Shown here in pieces: positions 43,974 to 55,114 of a DNA stretch of 64,000 nt. Origin of the DNA: Pratylenchus scribneri (Eukaryota > Nematoda > Chromadorea > Rhabditida > Pratylenchidae). The position numbers were made by a program, and so were the translations under genes. The notes under the pieces were generated by a model. The model was not told the DNA's origin, did not search any database, and was given only the letters and a program-made list of their open reading frames with translations. The stretch is from positions 806,001 to 870,000 of the forward strand of contig JAQSEB010000132.1 in the NCBI GenBank assembly GCA_030063045.1. Reading direction: 5' to 3'. Within the stretch, counting starts at the first letter, position 1. Every line of letters begins with the position of its first letter.

Positions 43974-46900
43974 ATGAAGAATAAATCTGTGACATTGGGA
44001 ATCAAAATGCTGAATTTTTCATTGGAAAGTCAACAAAATCTTTTGGAAATTAGAATTATGCGCGATAAGAATGGAAACAAATGGATTCATTTGTGCCAAA
44101 AAGTATGCTTATTCTTTTATTAAATAAATTTTTTATAATTACAAGATTCCTTTTGATAATTACCACTTTCCGGCGAATATTTCTGTGCCAAAAGATGCAT
44201 ATTTGTGGATTAAAGCGATGGATTCATTGATGAGAAAACTTGCTAGCAGGGAAGAAAATGTTTGTTTATAAAAATTGTTTCCTTAACATCTTATAAAAAT
44301 CCAAATTTTATTTAGCATCCAATTTGCCAAATATGCATAATGGGTGGTCTTTATTACAATTACAAATTGGAAATCGGCCCTAACAAAAAATATGGCCAAC
44401 TGCAATTTGCAATGATACCAATCGAAAAACGAACTCAGCTAATGGCTTTGCCAATTCGATCACTTCCCTTGTTTCGCGACCAAATGGCAAAAATACTAAC
44501 AGAATTTGATGGAAGCCAGCAAATTGGGCCACCTCCTTCAGCATTACCAAAATGGATAATGGAAGAAACTGGTTGTCAATTTACTTAATTTACATAATTG
44601 TACAAAATTACCAATTAAAAGGAAAAAATGTTGAACAACAACATGGAATAGAACTTTATCGCGACACATTTTATTATAAAGTTGATGATAAACCGCAGGA
44701 CAGGAAAATACAAATTGAGTATTGTCAAGGAGAAAGTGGCAAAGAATACATCCGAATTATGCAGGTTTCCCATAAAATAATTTTTATTCGTCAAAATATT
44801 TTAGGCATTTGATATTCGGCTTGTGGATGAGAATGTCAAAAAGCTACTTTTTAATTTTGCGCATATTCCCATGGAAGATGCCCCTCCTTTGCTGGACACA
44901 ATGCAAGAAATGTCCAATGATTTACAACAGAAACAAACGCCAATTGACCAGAATCAAGTTTACTTTGCAACAATTAAAATTAAAAATGGAAAAATATCTT
45001 TTTACCAAATTTTTCTATTTTTTTACTCAAAAAGTAGTTTTTGACTTTTAATAAAACTGAAACCGGTTTTAGACCTTACAAACCATATCAATTTCGATTT
45101 AAATAAACTAACTTAAGTATAGGTACTTACGTATTATCTACCAGCAGATTTTTTTTTGGTAAACTTGGGAAAGGTGCCGGTGATCCCCATGGGTCATCCG
45201 GTATAGGTTTAGGTTCCCTAGGGGATAGGTTATCATTTCACATATTCCTAACCCCTAACCCTAATCACCGTAAGAGTAGACCCTTCCTTCTTTTCATTTC
45301 AAATCTGCTGGTAGATAATACGTAAGTACCTTATTATATATGTCAAAACATGCAGCTCGATGAGATCTATAAATTGGTATAAGGTTTATAGCGTTTAAGA
45401 TAGGTTTTTTGATTTATTATAAGTCAAAAACTACTATTAGGAAAAATTTTAAAATTGGGTGAAAAATTGCCTCAATAAAAATGAAAAATTTCATATTTAA
45501 GTCATCGATTATTTGTCAACAATCTCTCAAAGGCATTGATTTCGATTATAAATTGGAAATCAATTCATGCCCAAACAAGCAAATGAATTTTGGGATGCAA
45601 ACATTTTCAAGGGGAAATCATGTGCCAACCAAATTAAATGACCCAGTTCCAATCGATGTGTTCCATTGGTTACAGGTTACAGCAACAAATGGCGGATATA
45701 TTGGTTCGAATTAAGCAGAATTAAAATATGTGACCATAATTTATTAATTTCAGATGATTTCTTCTTCATCTCATAAATTAGGCCAATCACAAGATGTATT
45801 GAAGGGAACAGAACCCGAATTAATCAGAGAAAACTTCGAGTAAATGATTTTTTAATCATTAAAAAAATCAATCGATTAAATTCCAGAAGAGCTGAAAAAA
45901 TTGATTTGCATACAAAAAACAGAAGAGTCGATGTAATCGAATTGCATACAGAAGATCTGGATTATATGGATTATGATCAAGAAACAAAGATTTTACAGAT
46001 TATATTGAGCCATAAAAATAGAAGAAAATGGATCTTCTTGCGCACTCGGGTAAGTAAATTATTTACAAATATTAAAAAAAATAAATTTATTTAAATAGCT
46101 ATCCTTCACCGATCATAAATTCGTGCGCATTTATGTACCAGAAGATGCATATAAATTTGTCAAAGCAATGGATGAATTAATGAGCAAAATTGTCGGAAAT
46201 GAAAAGGTTCAAAAATAACATTTTATTAATAAACGAATGAAAATTCAATGAGAATATTTAATATTTTGGAGAATTTTAAATTATTCATCAAATCAAAAAT
46301 AAAACAATCTTTACGAATCAGATCCTAAAATTTATTTAAAAAAAAACTTTTTGCGATTTCTAGGCTATTGAGCAAGAACTTATTATCTATTTTTTAAATA
46401 TTATTTTAGTATCACCGCACCAATAAATTTCCAGAAGGAAATAATTCCACATGTTTTCCGGAAAATTTAAACTGGAAAAATTTATTCCTCCGTTTTACAG
46501 AAATTTTTAGTAAAATAAAAAATGATAAATTAGTGCTCAACATTCTCAGAATCGCAGAAAAATAATGCATGAAAAATAAAAAGAACACCATAAATAGAGA
46601 AATAACATTTTTTTAAAATTATGTATGAATGATAATTATACTATAAAAATAAATAATAATTTGCATTTTTCAGCCTCCAAATTCTCCCATATTCGTCAGA
46701 GTTTGTGGCGGTCTCCTCTATGATTTTAAACTCGGCATTCGTCCAAATCTAAATAGTCTATTGGAATTTACATTGGAATCAATTACAACTGCTGCATTTC
46801 CAAAACATAAACCGAAAGAATTGTACGCTCCAATCCGATTGCTTCCTTTTCTTCGCAATCATATGGCCAAAATACTAGCAGAATTTGATGGAATCCAACA

Positions 46901-49900
46901 AATTGAACCGCCTCCATCAACAATTCCAAGATGGTTATCACAAGAAGATGGTAAATTTTCGCGAATTAATTTTTTTTATTATTTTTCGCACTTAAATTTA
47001 TCTGATTAAAATCAAATATTTATCTTTTTTCAGATTCAAATCCGAATGTTCTGACAACTACGAAAGAAAGGAATAAAGGAAAATGGGATACTATTCGACA
47101 AGAAACATTAGACTATAGTGCCAATATTTTTAATGAAAATCATGATAGACAAATTACAATTGAGTTGCAACGAAACAAACGGGGAGTAGAATTCATTCAA
47201 TTTGTGCAGGTGAGTAATTTAAATAAATTATTTTGCTCTTTAATAATCATCATACTTTCGTATAATCTTTTAAAATTAATTTTAAAAAAAAGATGAATAA
47301 TAATAAAAAAAGAGGAATGGATTAAAAAATTTAAATTGATAAATTTAAAATTACAATTGCACTTTTTCGCAATGAAAATCACAATCGCAATTACAATTGC
47401 ACTTTTTCCTAATAAAAATTACAATCGCAATTACAATTGCACTTTTTCCCAATAAAAATTACAATCGCAATTACAATTGCACTTTTTCGCAATAAAAATT
47501 ACAATCGCAATTACAATTGCACTTTTTCCCAATAAAAATTACAATCGCAATTACAATTGCACTTTTTCCCAATAAAAATTACAATCACAATTACAATTGC
47601 ACTTTTTCCCAATAAATATTACAATCGCAATTACAATTGCACTTTTTCCCAATAAAAATTACAATCGCAATTACAATTGCACTTTTTCCCAATGAAAATT
47701 ACAATCGCAATTACAATTGCACTTTTTCCCAATAAAAATTACAATCGCAATTACAATTGCACTTTTTCCCAATGAAAATTACAATCGCAATTACAATTGC
47801 ACTTTTTCCCAATGAAAATTACAATCGCAATTACAATTGCACTTTTTCGCAATGAAAATTACAATCGCAATTACAATTGCACTTTTTCCCAATAAAAATT
47901 ACAATCGCAATTACAATTGCACTTTTTCCCAATAAAAATTACAATCGCAATTACAATTGCACTTTTTCCCAATAAAAATTACAATTACAATCACGGAATG
48001 AATCACAATAAAAAAATTCAAAATGAAATAAAAATTTATTTTGGAATACTTCTTTGTCATTAAAATTAGAACAATCTATTTCTTTATTATTGGTTTTTAT
48101 TGAAAATCATACACTCACTCAAATGATATAATTTTTCAAAACTAGTTCTCCACATTTTCAGACTTATTTCCTTTATAAAATCTAATCTCTGAATTATTAA
48201 GAAATTCAACAAATTGGATTCATCAAAGGATATTGGAGAAGATAAGAAAAAATTCATATATTTTCCATCGATTCCAATGCCAACTGATGCAAATCATCTG
48301 CTCGATGCAATGGACAAGCTCTACAATGATTTGCAGGAAAAATATCCGAACCTTCAAATTCCGGATGACATCCCTCTAGGGGTAAGTTCTATCAACTTTC
48401 TAGAAATTTCCATTTCCATATGAAATTTTTTAATGGCAAATAATAAAAAAAAATAAAAAAAATTTATATATATTTTTTTTAAAACCCGACATCACTTTTC
48501 ATACCATAAAATATAGTGGAGCATGTACACGAATTGTAATTGATACTTTTTGATTATTTGTATTTATCATTATTTTTTACATCTACAAAGTCATCTTATT
48601 TTTTTCCAAATTTAATCATAGAATTCTAATTAAATTAGTATTTTTCCATCATTTTACAAAGATATATGGGAAATAAAAAATTTAAAAAAAATGTATTTTT
48701 ATATGATTCAGAAATTTAAAAAAAAATTAATACTGAATAATTAAAGATGATGATAAAAAAATGATAATGATTAATAAAATATAGAGTCAAAGTAAAATTT
48801 TAATATAGACTAAAATTGGTTGTAGAATTTTCCAATATTAAATTATTTATGATCATATTCAATTCAAAATGTTTGCAAAACGGACTATACCTTTTTTTTC
48901 ATTAAGACGATAATATGTCATCAACTTGTCAAAGGCGGCCTTTTCTACGATTACAAATTGCAAATTGTCAAATCACATGTTTCCAAAGAATTGGAATTTA
49001 AACTCGAAACAATAGCAACCGAGGCTAACAAATGGCATAAATCGAGCAAATTATATGGGCCAATTCCAATGCATGTATTCCATTGGTTGAAGGAGCAAAT
49101 GGCCGAACTATTGAAAAGGTATGAACTATGAATACTTGTTTTTCGGCGCTATATGAATCAGGCATTCTTTCCCACCCCTTATATTTAAGCCCCAATCGTA
49201 ATTCGTAAAGTCTAATACAACCTTAGTTTTATTTTAGATTTTCTTTCTGAAAAATGTTTTGTTCTGATTTTCTTAGATGCCCCTTCTCTCAAAATTGGGC
49301 TGGCAAAATTATAAATATTTTCAGTTCTTCTTCAAATCAACAAAAACAAACATGTCACGCCGAAGGATCATTGGAATATAATAACGGTAAAAAAGACTGA
49401 AACAATTTGAAAAATAACTTTACCCTTTGATAAATTAAGTTTATGGAAAAGGACAAACTGCTTACAAAGAAAAAGCCAATAAATTGTTTAGAGGACTAAT
49501 TCGACGCGAAACAGAGGAATATAGGGTGGACATTGAATCGCGGGACAGGCAAATCAATGTTGATTTTTCTCAAGACAAAAGTGGCAAAAAATTCATTCGG
49601 ATTGCGCAGGTGCGTCATTGCATTATTTTATTAAATAAAACAAAAATACTTTAAAAAAAATTTTCCAGATATATCATATTAGGAGAGATGGCCACCATTT
49701 CATCCAATTTCCAAATATTCCGGTGCCAGAGGATGCATATCGCCTGATCGATGCAATGCGCGCGCTCTTCAATGAGCTGCAAGAAAAGCGGACCTCCGTT
49801 CTTTTAATTGGCCAGAATCAGGTAGATTATTCATTCACCCAATTCATATATTTTTTTTAGGATCATATTAGTCCTAATTTAGGGTTAATGTAATTTGGGA

Positions 49901-50480
49901 CGAGATCTGGCCTAGGCTCTCGCCCCGGGCATTCGCCGGAGCCCTAACCCTTCCAATGAACGCGATAGGGATCAGGGGAACTCGACTTTAAATTATTCTT
50001 TATTAAATCTACGGAAAAATGTTATAATAATATGAAGGGAAAAATGCATTAGGAGAGGGAAAATTGTGGGCTTAAATAAAAATGTAGATTGGGGCAATAT
50101 TTGATTGATAGGGTGACAGGACACAGGACAATTAGGTAAAAAGTGGGGATACAGTAGGAAAATAGGAAATGGCCCTAGTCATTGAGAGCCATTAATTAAA
50201 TACATTATTATTAATCATTTTAATTTTTAAGTCATCAATGATTTGTCAACAATTGGTCAAAGGCATCAACTACGATTATAAATTGGAAATACATTCAAGT
50301 CAGAACCAGCAATTTGACTTTAGACTCCAAACAATGCCAAACGAGGTTGACAAGATGCACAAACCAAAGCAATTGCTTGGGCCCGTTCCAATTGACATAT
50401 TCATTTGGTTGATGGAGACAATGACCGAAATATTGGCTGATTATGATGAATCCAATAGAAATGAAGAAAACATAAAATGA
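43974..50480 (+). CDS. Tandem PUR-alpha-like repeat protein (five A/B module pairs)
   Basis: Ten alternating modules. A modules span two exons (about 43974-44103/44147-44262, 44625-44764/44805-44960, 45885-46049/46099-46208, 47035-47208/48209-48380, 49445-49608/49669-49821). They read like RQINVDFSQDKSGKKFIRIA, then FIQFPNIPVPEDAYRLIDAM and a helix. B modules are single exons (about 44316-44571, 45492-45675, 46674-46950, 48905-49119, 50231-50480), reading like KGGLFYDYKLQI, ELEFKLETI, GPIPMHVFHWLKEQMAELL. Strand-strand-strand-strand-helix with G(K/R)xFIRI is the signature of PUR repeats, which pair into a single-stranded nucleic-acid-binding fold. Exon boundaries are conserved between copies, so the array grew by whole-unit duplication. 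The first ATG may be internal; earlier exons are possible. Introns contain a MITE (45122) and a 40-bp minisatellite (47350). PUR assignment is by pattern and moderate; one long gene versus several is not settled. Confidence 0.5.
45122..45330. mobile_element. MITE with 29-bp terminal inverted repeats
   Basis: GGTACTTACGTATTATCTAC at the left is mirrored at the right (ending CGTAAGTACC at 45330); the repeat extends to about 29 bp including CAGCAGATT. The interior is GC-richer with CCCTAACCCTAAT-like words. It lies in an intron of the PUR-like gene. Confidence 0.8.
47350..47990. repeat. 40-bp minisatellite, about 16 copies
   Basis: The unit ACTTTTTCCCAATAAAAATT plus ACAATCGCAATTACAATTGC repeats in tandem with few substitutions. 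It sits in the intron that splits the fourth A module of the PUR-like gene. Each unit holds the near-palindrome GCAATTACAATTGC. Confidence 0.95.
49865..50170. other. GC-richer insertion of unknown type in an intron
   Basis: Between the last A and B modules of the PUR-like gene lies a patch with GGCCTAGGCTCTCGCCCCGG and CCGGAGCCCTAACCC, unlike its AT-rich neighbours. No terminal repeats or coding frame recognised; possibly a fragment of a retroelement. Confidence 0.3.
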
Positions 50481-50749
50481 TTCATTTTTTGTCCGGCCAT
50501 TTTTTAGATTGTTATTTTATTCTAGCATTATTATTTTTTGATTCATTTTTAATTTTAAAATAACATCCATCAATATTTAGAATTTTAAAATAACAAAAAT
50601 AAATTATTTGAACAAATTTTAAATGGAAACAGTGAATTCATAAATTTTGGTTTTAAAATTTTGAACGGATGAGTAATTTGAAATTGGAGGAGAAAAAATT
50701 GGTTCAAAGTATCGGTTATCATCTTCAGTTGCAGTTTTGCTGGATGCAG

Positions 50750-50887
50750 TTACCATTTGCATTCGTCGTGAACAATGCAATCAGGGTCCGTTGTTAACTT
50801 GTATGCCGGCCCTTTAACTTCATCCAAATCCACTGCAGTGGTTGCTAAAATTATTAAAAATGCATTTAAAAAAGTCACATATTTCAT
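50750..50887 (-). CDS. Putative 45-residue secreted peptide
   Basis: ATG at 50887 gives MKYVTFLNAFLIILATTAVD, a good signal peptide, followed by about 25 polar residues with two Cys (DPDC..HDEC). An in-frame ATG further upstream (50935) gives a less plausible leader. Stop at 50750. Small secreted peptides are common in parasitic nematodes; no family recognised. It may instead be the second exon of the frame at 51263. Confidence 0.35.
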   Translation of the reverse strand: MKYVTFLNAFLIILATTAVDLDEVKGPAYKLTTDPDCIVHDECKW

Positions 50888-51149
50888 TTTGTCAAATTTT
50901 AAAAAAAAATAATTTTTGCTCCCTTTTCCTTGCATTCAAAAAAAACTATTAATTTTTCTAAAAGTTGTAAAATTTTTATTGGGAATATTTATTTACCTAA
51001 AAAAGACTAGTATTTTCCGAAATTCAAAATTTTTTATGGCCATAAAACTTGTCCAAATCTAACTTTTTAAAATTCGTATCCTGCCTACAGTCCGGCTATT
51101 AATTTAAACCTAACCATATTTTAATCATAAAAAACTCACCATATTGGGA

Positions 51150-51263
51150 TCACCCCTGTTGTGGTTCTGGCGCATTAGTTTGTATTTGTAAGTTGTTGAA
51201 CAAAAAAGGGGGCAGGCTATTTGCTGTCAAAATAAGTGTGATGATGAAAAATAATCGTAGCAT
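51150..51263 (-). CDS. Putative 37-residue secreted peptide
   Basis: ATG at 51263 (MLRLFFIITLILTANSLPPF) is a strong signal peptide; the open frame ends at TGA 51150-51152 after APEPQQG. A good splice donor (GTGAGT) follows about 14 nt beyond the stop, so the true transcript may skip or include this differently. Same strand and same design as the frame at 50887. Confidence 0.3.
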   Translation of the reverse strand: MLRLFFIITLILTANSLPPFLFNNLQIQTNAPEPQQG

Positions 51264-52900
51264 TTGAATTTTTTGTTTTTTTGCGTTAGAAGATATCTGT
51301 TTTTAAATTTATAAAATTAACTTAAAAATGTACATAGGAATTGAATTTCAAAATATTTGAGAAAATTTTATACTAAAAGGGGAAATTTTTAGAATTGTAA
51401 AAATCCGTTAAATCGCCTAAAATGCCAAATTTAAAAGAAAATGAGCGCCACGGGTGGGTAATAACAATTTTAAAAACGAATGTCGAAAAAACGAATAATG
51501 AATAGTTAAAATTGGCAAAAAAAGGAGAAAAAAGCAAGAACGGGGCGAAAAATTATCTTCAATTTTTTTTGAAGTTCTTCAAAAAGATATAGGATGAGAA
51601 ATTTTCTAACTAAGGGCAAATTGCTAGAAATGCTAAATTATGGAAGGGAGAAATTTCTGAAAATTAATTTTATTTTGGTGTCGAAAATGACTAATGTCGG
51701 CTTTACATCCGCTTTTTGGGTCAATTTTTTGGAAATTTTTTTGAGAAAATGATATACCAATCGACGCGTTTCGATTAGCTGATGACCAAATTTGATCAAA
51801 AATGCAAAAAGAAGGAGAGGCAAATTTGGCAAAAAAAAAGTAAAAAAAGAGGAAGGAGAAGAGGCGAAACCCACTCCTTTTGGGTATTTGCCGTTGGGAA
51901 CTCTATCCAATCTCCTCGTTTTCAGTGACTAGTCATTCTTGGCTCCATCTCATTCATTCATTGATGACCTCTGCCGGACATTCTTGCTGCTACGGCCTCT
52001 CTTTATTTTTGTTAATCTCTCTCGATCCTCAAGAGCGAAAGTCCCCCAATGTCCATCTTTTCTCTTCGTTTGCCATTTGACCTTTTTCGTCCCGAGTCCC
52101 GACTCCCGAATGGAGTGACCAGTGCTTAATTGAAAGGAACGCGAAAGGTTAAGTCGTTCGATTGTGAGTGACAGAGTAAACTCGGGGGCAATGACTGATG
52201 AGCCATCCCCCGGCGGGGCTTTAGTTAGATGAAATAGAAACAAAAAAGGAGACGAGAATGGATGATGGGTGGGGTGGATGTTTGGATGAACCAATTCTTC
52301 CCATTATTTAAATTTACTTATATGCAAATTTATTACTTTCCTAGCCTAGAGAGATTTTTTACTTTCCTTTACATAAATTTTGCGAAATTGAGTATTTTTT
52401 TAGTGATAAGAGGCATATGGGTAAAGAATTTTAATAAAATTGTCTAGAATACATATTTTAAACAGAGAAAATTTAAATAAAAAATGGACAAATTTTATTG
52501 TTTAAATGTGTCCATAGGCGAATTTCAGTCTTTTTGCTTCTATATATTTTATCATATTCAGCATTTTCCTTTGACAAAAAAATAGAAAATACTATTATTA
52601 TGGCTGAACGTTGAAGACAATTTGCCATTAAATCGTTTTGCGGTGTGCTCTGACCAATGGCCTCAGATTTAAAATCATTTTTAAAATATCATTTCTTAGT
52701 ATTATTTATTCGGATCATGAAGAAAATAATGAAATTGTTTCTTTGAATAAGTAATTGATAGATTCAATGTAAAAAGATTTTTAAATAATGTAAAAATAAA
52801 AAAGAATTAATATTATATTAGCTTTTCATTATTGAAGGAATTTTCATGATTCTTTCCCAAAAAGTGGTGTATCTGGCTGTCCGCATATCGTCGATAGATA
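51264..52900. other. Intergenic; no gene recognised
   Basis: Holds a degenerate copy (about 51757-51795) of the ATACCAATCGACGCGT word seen in the foldback element at 3451. A C/T-rich stretch near 51900-52100 has open frames on both strands but no recognisable domain. Confidence 0.4.
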
Positions 52901-53224
52901 TTAAATATTTGCGGACGAAGTTGGCATTTTGGAATCATCCAATCGTTTCCTTAAAAAAATGAAGAAAATTTTTATTTATGATGTGATTAATTCATTACCA
53001 TTTATTTCGTCGATTTGGAACCATATTTTCACAGTTTCAGTCAAATTCAGCCTCATCGCCATTTCTGTTCGTTGTTGGCTACTCAAAAATTTATATTGGT
53101 CGAACATTGCCTCCAGAATGGAAATCTGCATTAAAATAATTATGAAAATAAATTTAAAAATTCATGAAAATATGCCTGCATTCTCGACAAGATTGTACAC
53201 TCTAAATTGTCTGGAATGCATCTG
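52901..53224 (-). pseudogene. HMX/mls-2-like homeobox fragment with a frameshift
   Basis: Three segments on the minus strand: about 53224-53173 (ILSRMQ), 53125-52999 (ILEAMFDQYKFLSS... LNLTETVKIWFQ) and 52949-52901 (WKRLDDSKMPTSSANI then stop). Together they match homeodomain helices 1-3 of the HMX/Nkx5 class (family pattern FSRxQ, LExxFxxxKYLSSxxR, [22 protein letters not shown]). Two defects are visible: the Gln between LTET and VKIWF is missing, and at about 53011-53016 the frame slips by one base so that NRRNKW is only readable in the next frame. Intron positions are kept, so this is not a processed copy. The first intron would start with GC. A single sequencing error could explain the slip but not the missing codon. 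Confidence 0.65.
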
Positions 53225-53240
53225 TTAAAAATTATTGAAC

Positions 53241-53480
53241 ATAATTTTATAATTTGCACAAACTCTTTGGGCTCTTCCAATTCGTTTCTATTGCACAATT
53301 CAGCAATTTTTCGAAGAAACTAAAATTTAAAAATTACTTAATCCAAATAAAGGATTATTGGGCAAAGAATTATTTCATTTATAAGGAAATATAATAATTT
53401 CATGCCTCAGTTTTGGTATTGGCATCTTCTTTTAAACAACTAACAAGGTTTGATTGCATTCCAACAGTAGTATTTAGACC
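53241..53480 (-). other. Coding-looking helical segments upstream of the homeobox relic
   Basis: Minus-strand segments at about 53480-53405 (MQSNLVSCLKEDANTKTE) and 53320-53245 (FLRKIAELCNRNELEEPKEF) look like exons bounded by splice-like sites. They are not homeobox sequence. They may be remnants of the same or another gene; no function assigned. Confidence 0.25.
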
Positions 53481-53745
53481 ACTTTTGGCTCGAATAAATC
53501 GATAAATCAAGCCCTATCCTATCGAACTACTTTTTAGGATTGATTACGTTACACCTATTAATTACCATTTAATTGATTATTTATTAATATCATTTCCAAG
53601 ACATTGAATTAATTGTCGATTAATTAATTACTCAATTTCTTGACCCATTTTTGAGGACATTTAATTAATTACTGATTTACAATTAATTACTCACTTCTTT
53701 AGAACATTTTGAGGAACAAATTCCATCTCAAAAATTCCATGCCTC

Positions 53746-53811
53746 GACCGGGAATCGAACACAGCCATCGCCAGCACTATTCCATCGCCTTCACCTTTAG
53801 GCTATTCGGTC
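53746..53811 (-). other. tRNA-like (SINE-head-like) sequence left of the Maverick
   Basis: On the minus strand GACCG opens and CGGTC closes the stretch. Inside are a perfect 4-bp D-stem (GCCT-AAAGGTGA-AGGC) resembling an A box and GTGTTCGATTCCC resembling a B box. The anticodon arm does not fold properly, so it is not a functional tRNA call. A second tRNA-like stretch in opposite orientation lies right of the element (63653-63732). Confidence 0.3.
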
Positions 53812-54020
53812 CTTTGTCGGGGGAACATTCAATTTCGCCCACATATCCACCATTCTATTCCCCGCGCAATGACGTAAACAATTCATTCCAGCATGAGTAA
53901 GGACAGACACAACCAATTTCCTTCCACATTTTAAAAAATGTGAGAATAATAAAACACACAGATATTGAACACACAATTAGATTTAAAATTTTTTCGCTAT
54001 TAATTGGAATCAAAAGAAAG

Positions 54021-54030
54021 TCTATTTAAG
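54021..54030 (+). promoter_or_regulatory. GTCTATTTAA promoter motif, ATPase gene
   Basis: Variant of the GTCTATATAA motif repeated before Maverick gene blocks; 41 bp before the ATPase ATG. Confidence 0.5.
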
Positions 54031-54070
54031 CACAATATTATCAGATATAATTAAATTTTCACCCATAAAA

Positions 54071-54688
54071 ATGTTCTTTTCACCATTTACACTAATTTTG
54101 TCTGGAGCCACAGGTTCTGGAAAAACACAATGGTTGTTGAAATTGCTCAAACATCGAGAACAACTGATTGATCCGCCACCTCAGAAGGTGCTCTATTGTT
54201 ATGGGGAATTGAATGACGCAATAATGCGATTGAAAACCGAAGAGGGCATTGAAACACATAATGGTGTTCCAGATGCGGAAATAATAAAATCAATGCCGAA
54301 ACCACTGCTCCTCATTTTGGATGATTTGATGCTGGACACTAAAAATGATTTTCTTGACCTCCTTTTCACACGTGGCTCACATAACTGGAATACCAGCGTT
54401 ATATTTGTGACTCAATCAATATTCGGCAAGAATATTCGTACAGCACGTAGCAATGCCCATGTGCTTGTTTTGATGCGTAGCCCATCGGCCCAATTGCAAT
54501 CAAAAACGATTGGTTCACAGCTGTTCCCGAGAAGATTAAATTATTTTTTGGAGGCATGGACGGATGCAACACGTGAACCATTCTCATACTTGGTCATTAA
54601 TATGCACCCAAATGCACCGGAATATTTGAGGCTTTCAACGGATATATTCCCTGGTGAGAAACAAAAAATTTATCTGCCCATTGAATGA
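54071..54688 (+). CDS. Genome-packaging ATPase (A32-like, FtsK-HerA superfamily)
   Basis: 205 residues. Walker A GATGSGKT at residues 12-19, Walker B LLLILDDLM at about 79-87 (DD at 84-85), and the VTQS motif with Gln at 115, in the order and spacing of Polinton, virophage and poxvirus A32 packaging ATPases. These proteins drive double-stranded DNA into a capsid. First gene of the element, preceded by the promoter motif at 54021; no frame lies between it and the left flank. Intact and close to the usual family length. High confidence. Confidence 0.92.
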   Translation: MFFSPFTLILSGATGSGKTQWLLKLLKHREQLIDPPPQKVLYCYGELNDAIMRLKTEEGIETHNGVPDAEIIKSMPKPLLLILDDLMLDTKNDFLDLLFTRGSHNWNTSVIFVTQSIFGKNIRTARSNAHVLVLMRSPSAQLQSKTIGSQLFPRRLNYFLEAWTDATREPFSYLVINMHPNAPEYLRLSTDIFPGEKQKIYLPIE

Positions 54689-54701
54689 TCGTGATTGACG
54701 G

Positions 54702-54711
54702 GTCTATATAA
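54702..54711 (+). promoter_or_regulatory. GTCTATATAA promoter motif, second gene block
   Basis: Exact GTCTATATAA, 39 bp before the ATG at 54750, in the 61-nt gap after the ATPase gene. The five closely packed genes downstream (54750-59382) have no further copy. Confidence 0.6.
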
Positions 54712-54749
54712 ATGCCTAAAAACAATTTAAAAATCCAAAACATTTTAGA

Positions 54750-55109
54750 ATGACATATCAATTCAGTCCATATATAAAAGATAATCTAGAATTTTTACAA
54801 CAACTCTCAAAAACCAAATCGGATAAAAAGAAAAACGCACTTATTCTAAACGCAAACGCTGAACAAATTTTGGCAATTGTTGAAATTTGTGCAAATATTT
54901 TGCGTTACAATTTCATTTTAACACCTCAACAGAAGAGACGTTTGATCAAATTTGCCGACTACTATAGAGCAATTGCTAGGGCGCGCACCGAAAAGACTGC
55001 TCGGAAACGAATTCAGCAGGGAAGTGGCTTGGCACTCGGTGCAATTTTATTGCCAATTGTTGCAACATTGGCTGAACATTTAGTCAAAAAAATTTTACCA
55101 CAATCATAA
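54750..55109 (+). CDS. Small Polinton protein of unknown function (119 aa)
   Basis: A helical, basic protein: LTPQQKRRLIKFADYYRAIA is followed by a lysine/arginine-rich stretch and then a hydrophobic segment GLALGAILLPIVATLAEHL near the C-terminus. Small basic proteins with a QKRRL...KRxxxQxG...hydrophobic order are common in Polintons and have been suspected to be virion components; I know no proven function. Second gene of the element and first after the 54702 motif; 5 nt separate it from the next gene. Confidence 0.7.
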   Translation: MTYQFSPYIKDNLEFLQQLSKTKSDKKKNALILNANAEQILAIVEICANILRYNFILTPQQKRRLIKFADYYRAIARARTEKTARKRIQQGSGLALGAILLPIVATLAEHLVKKILPQS

Positions 55110-55114
55110 TCGCA

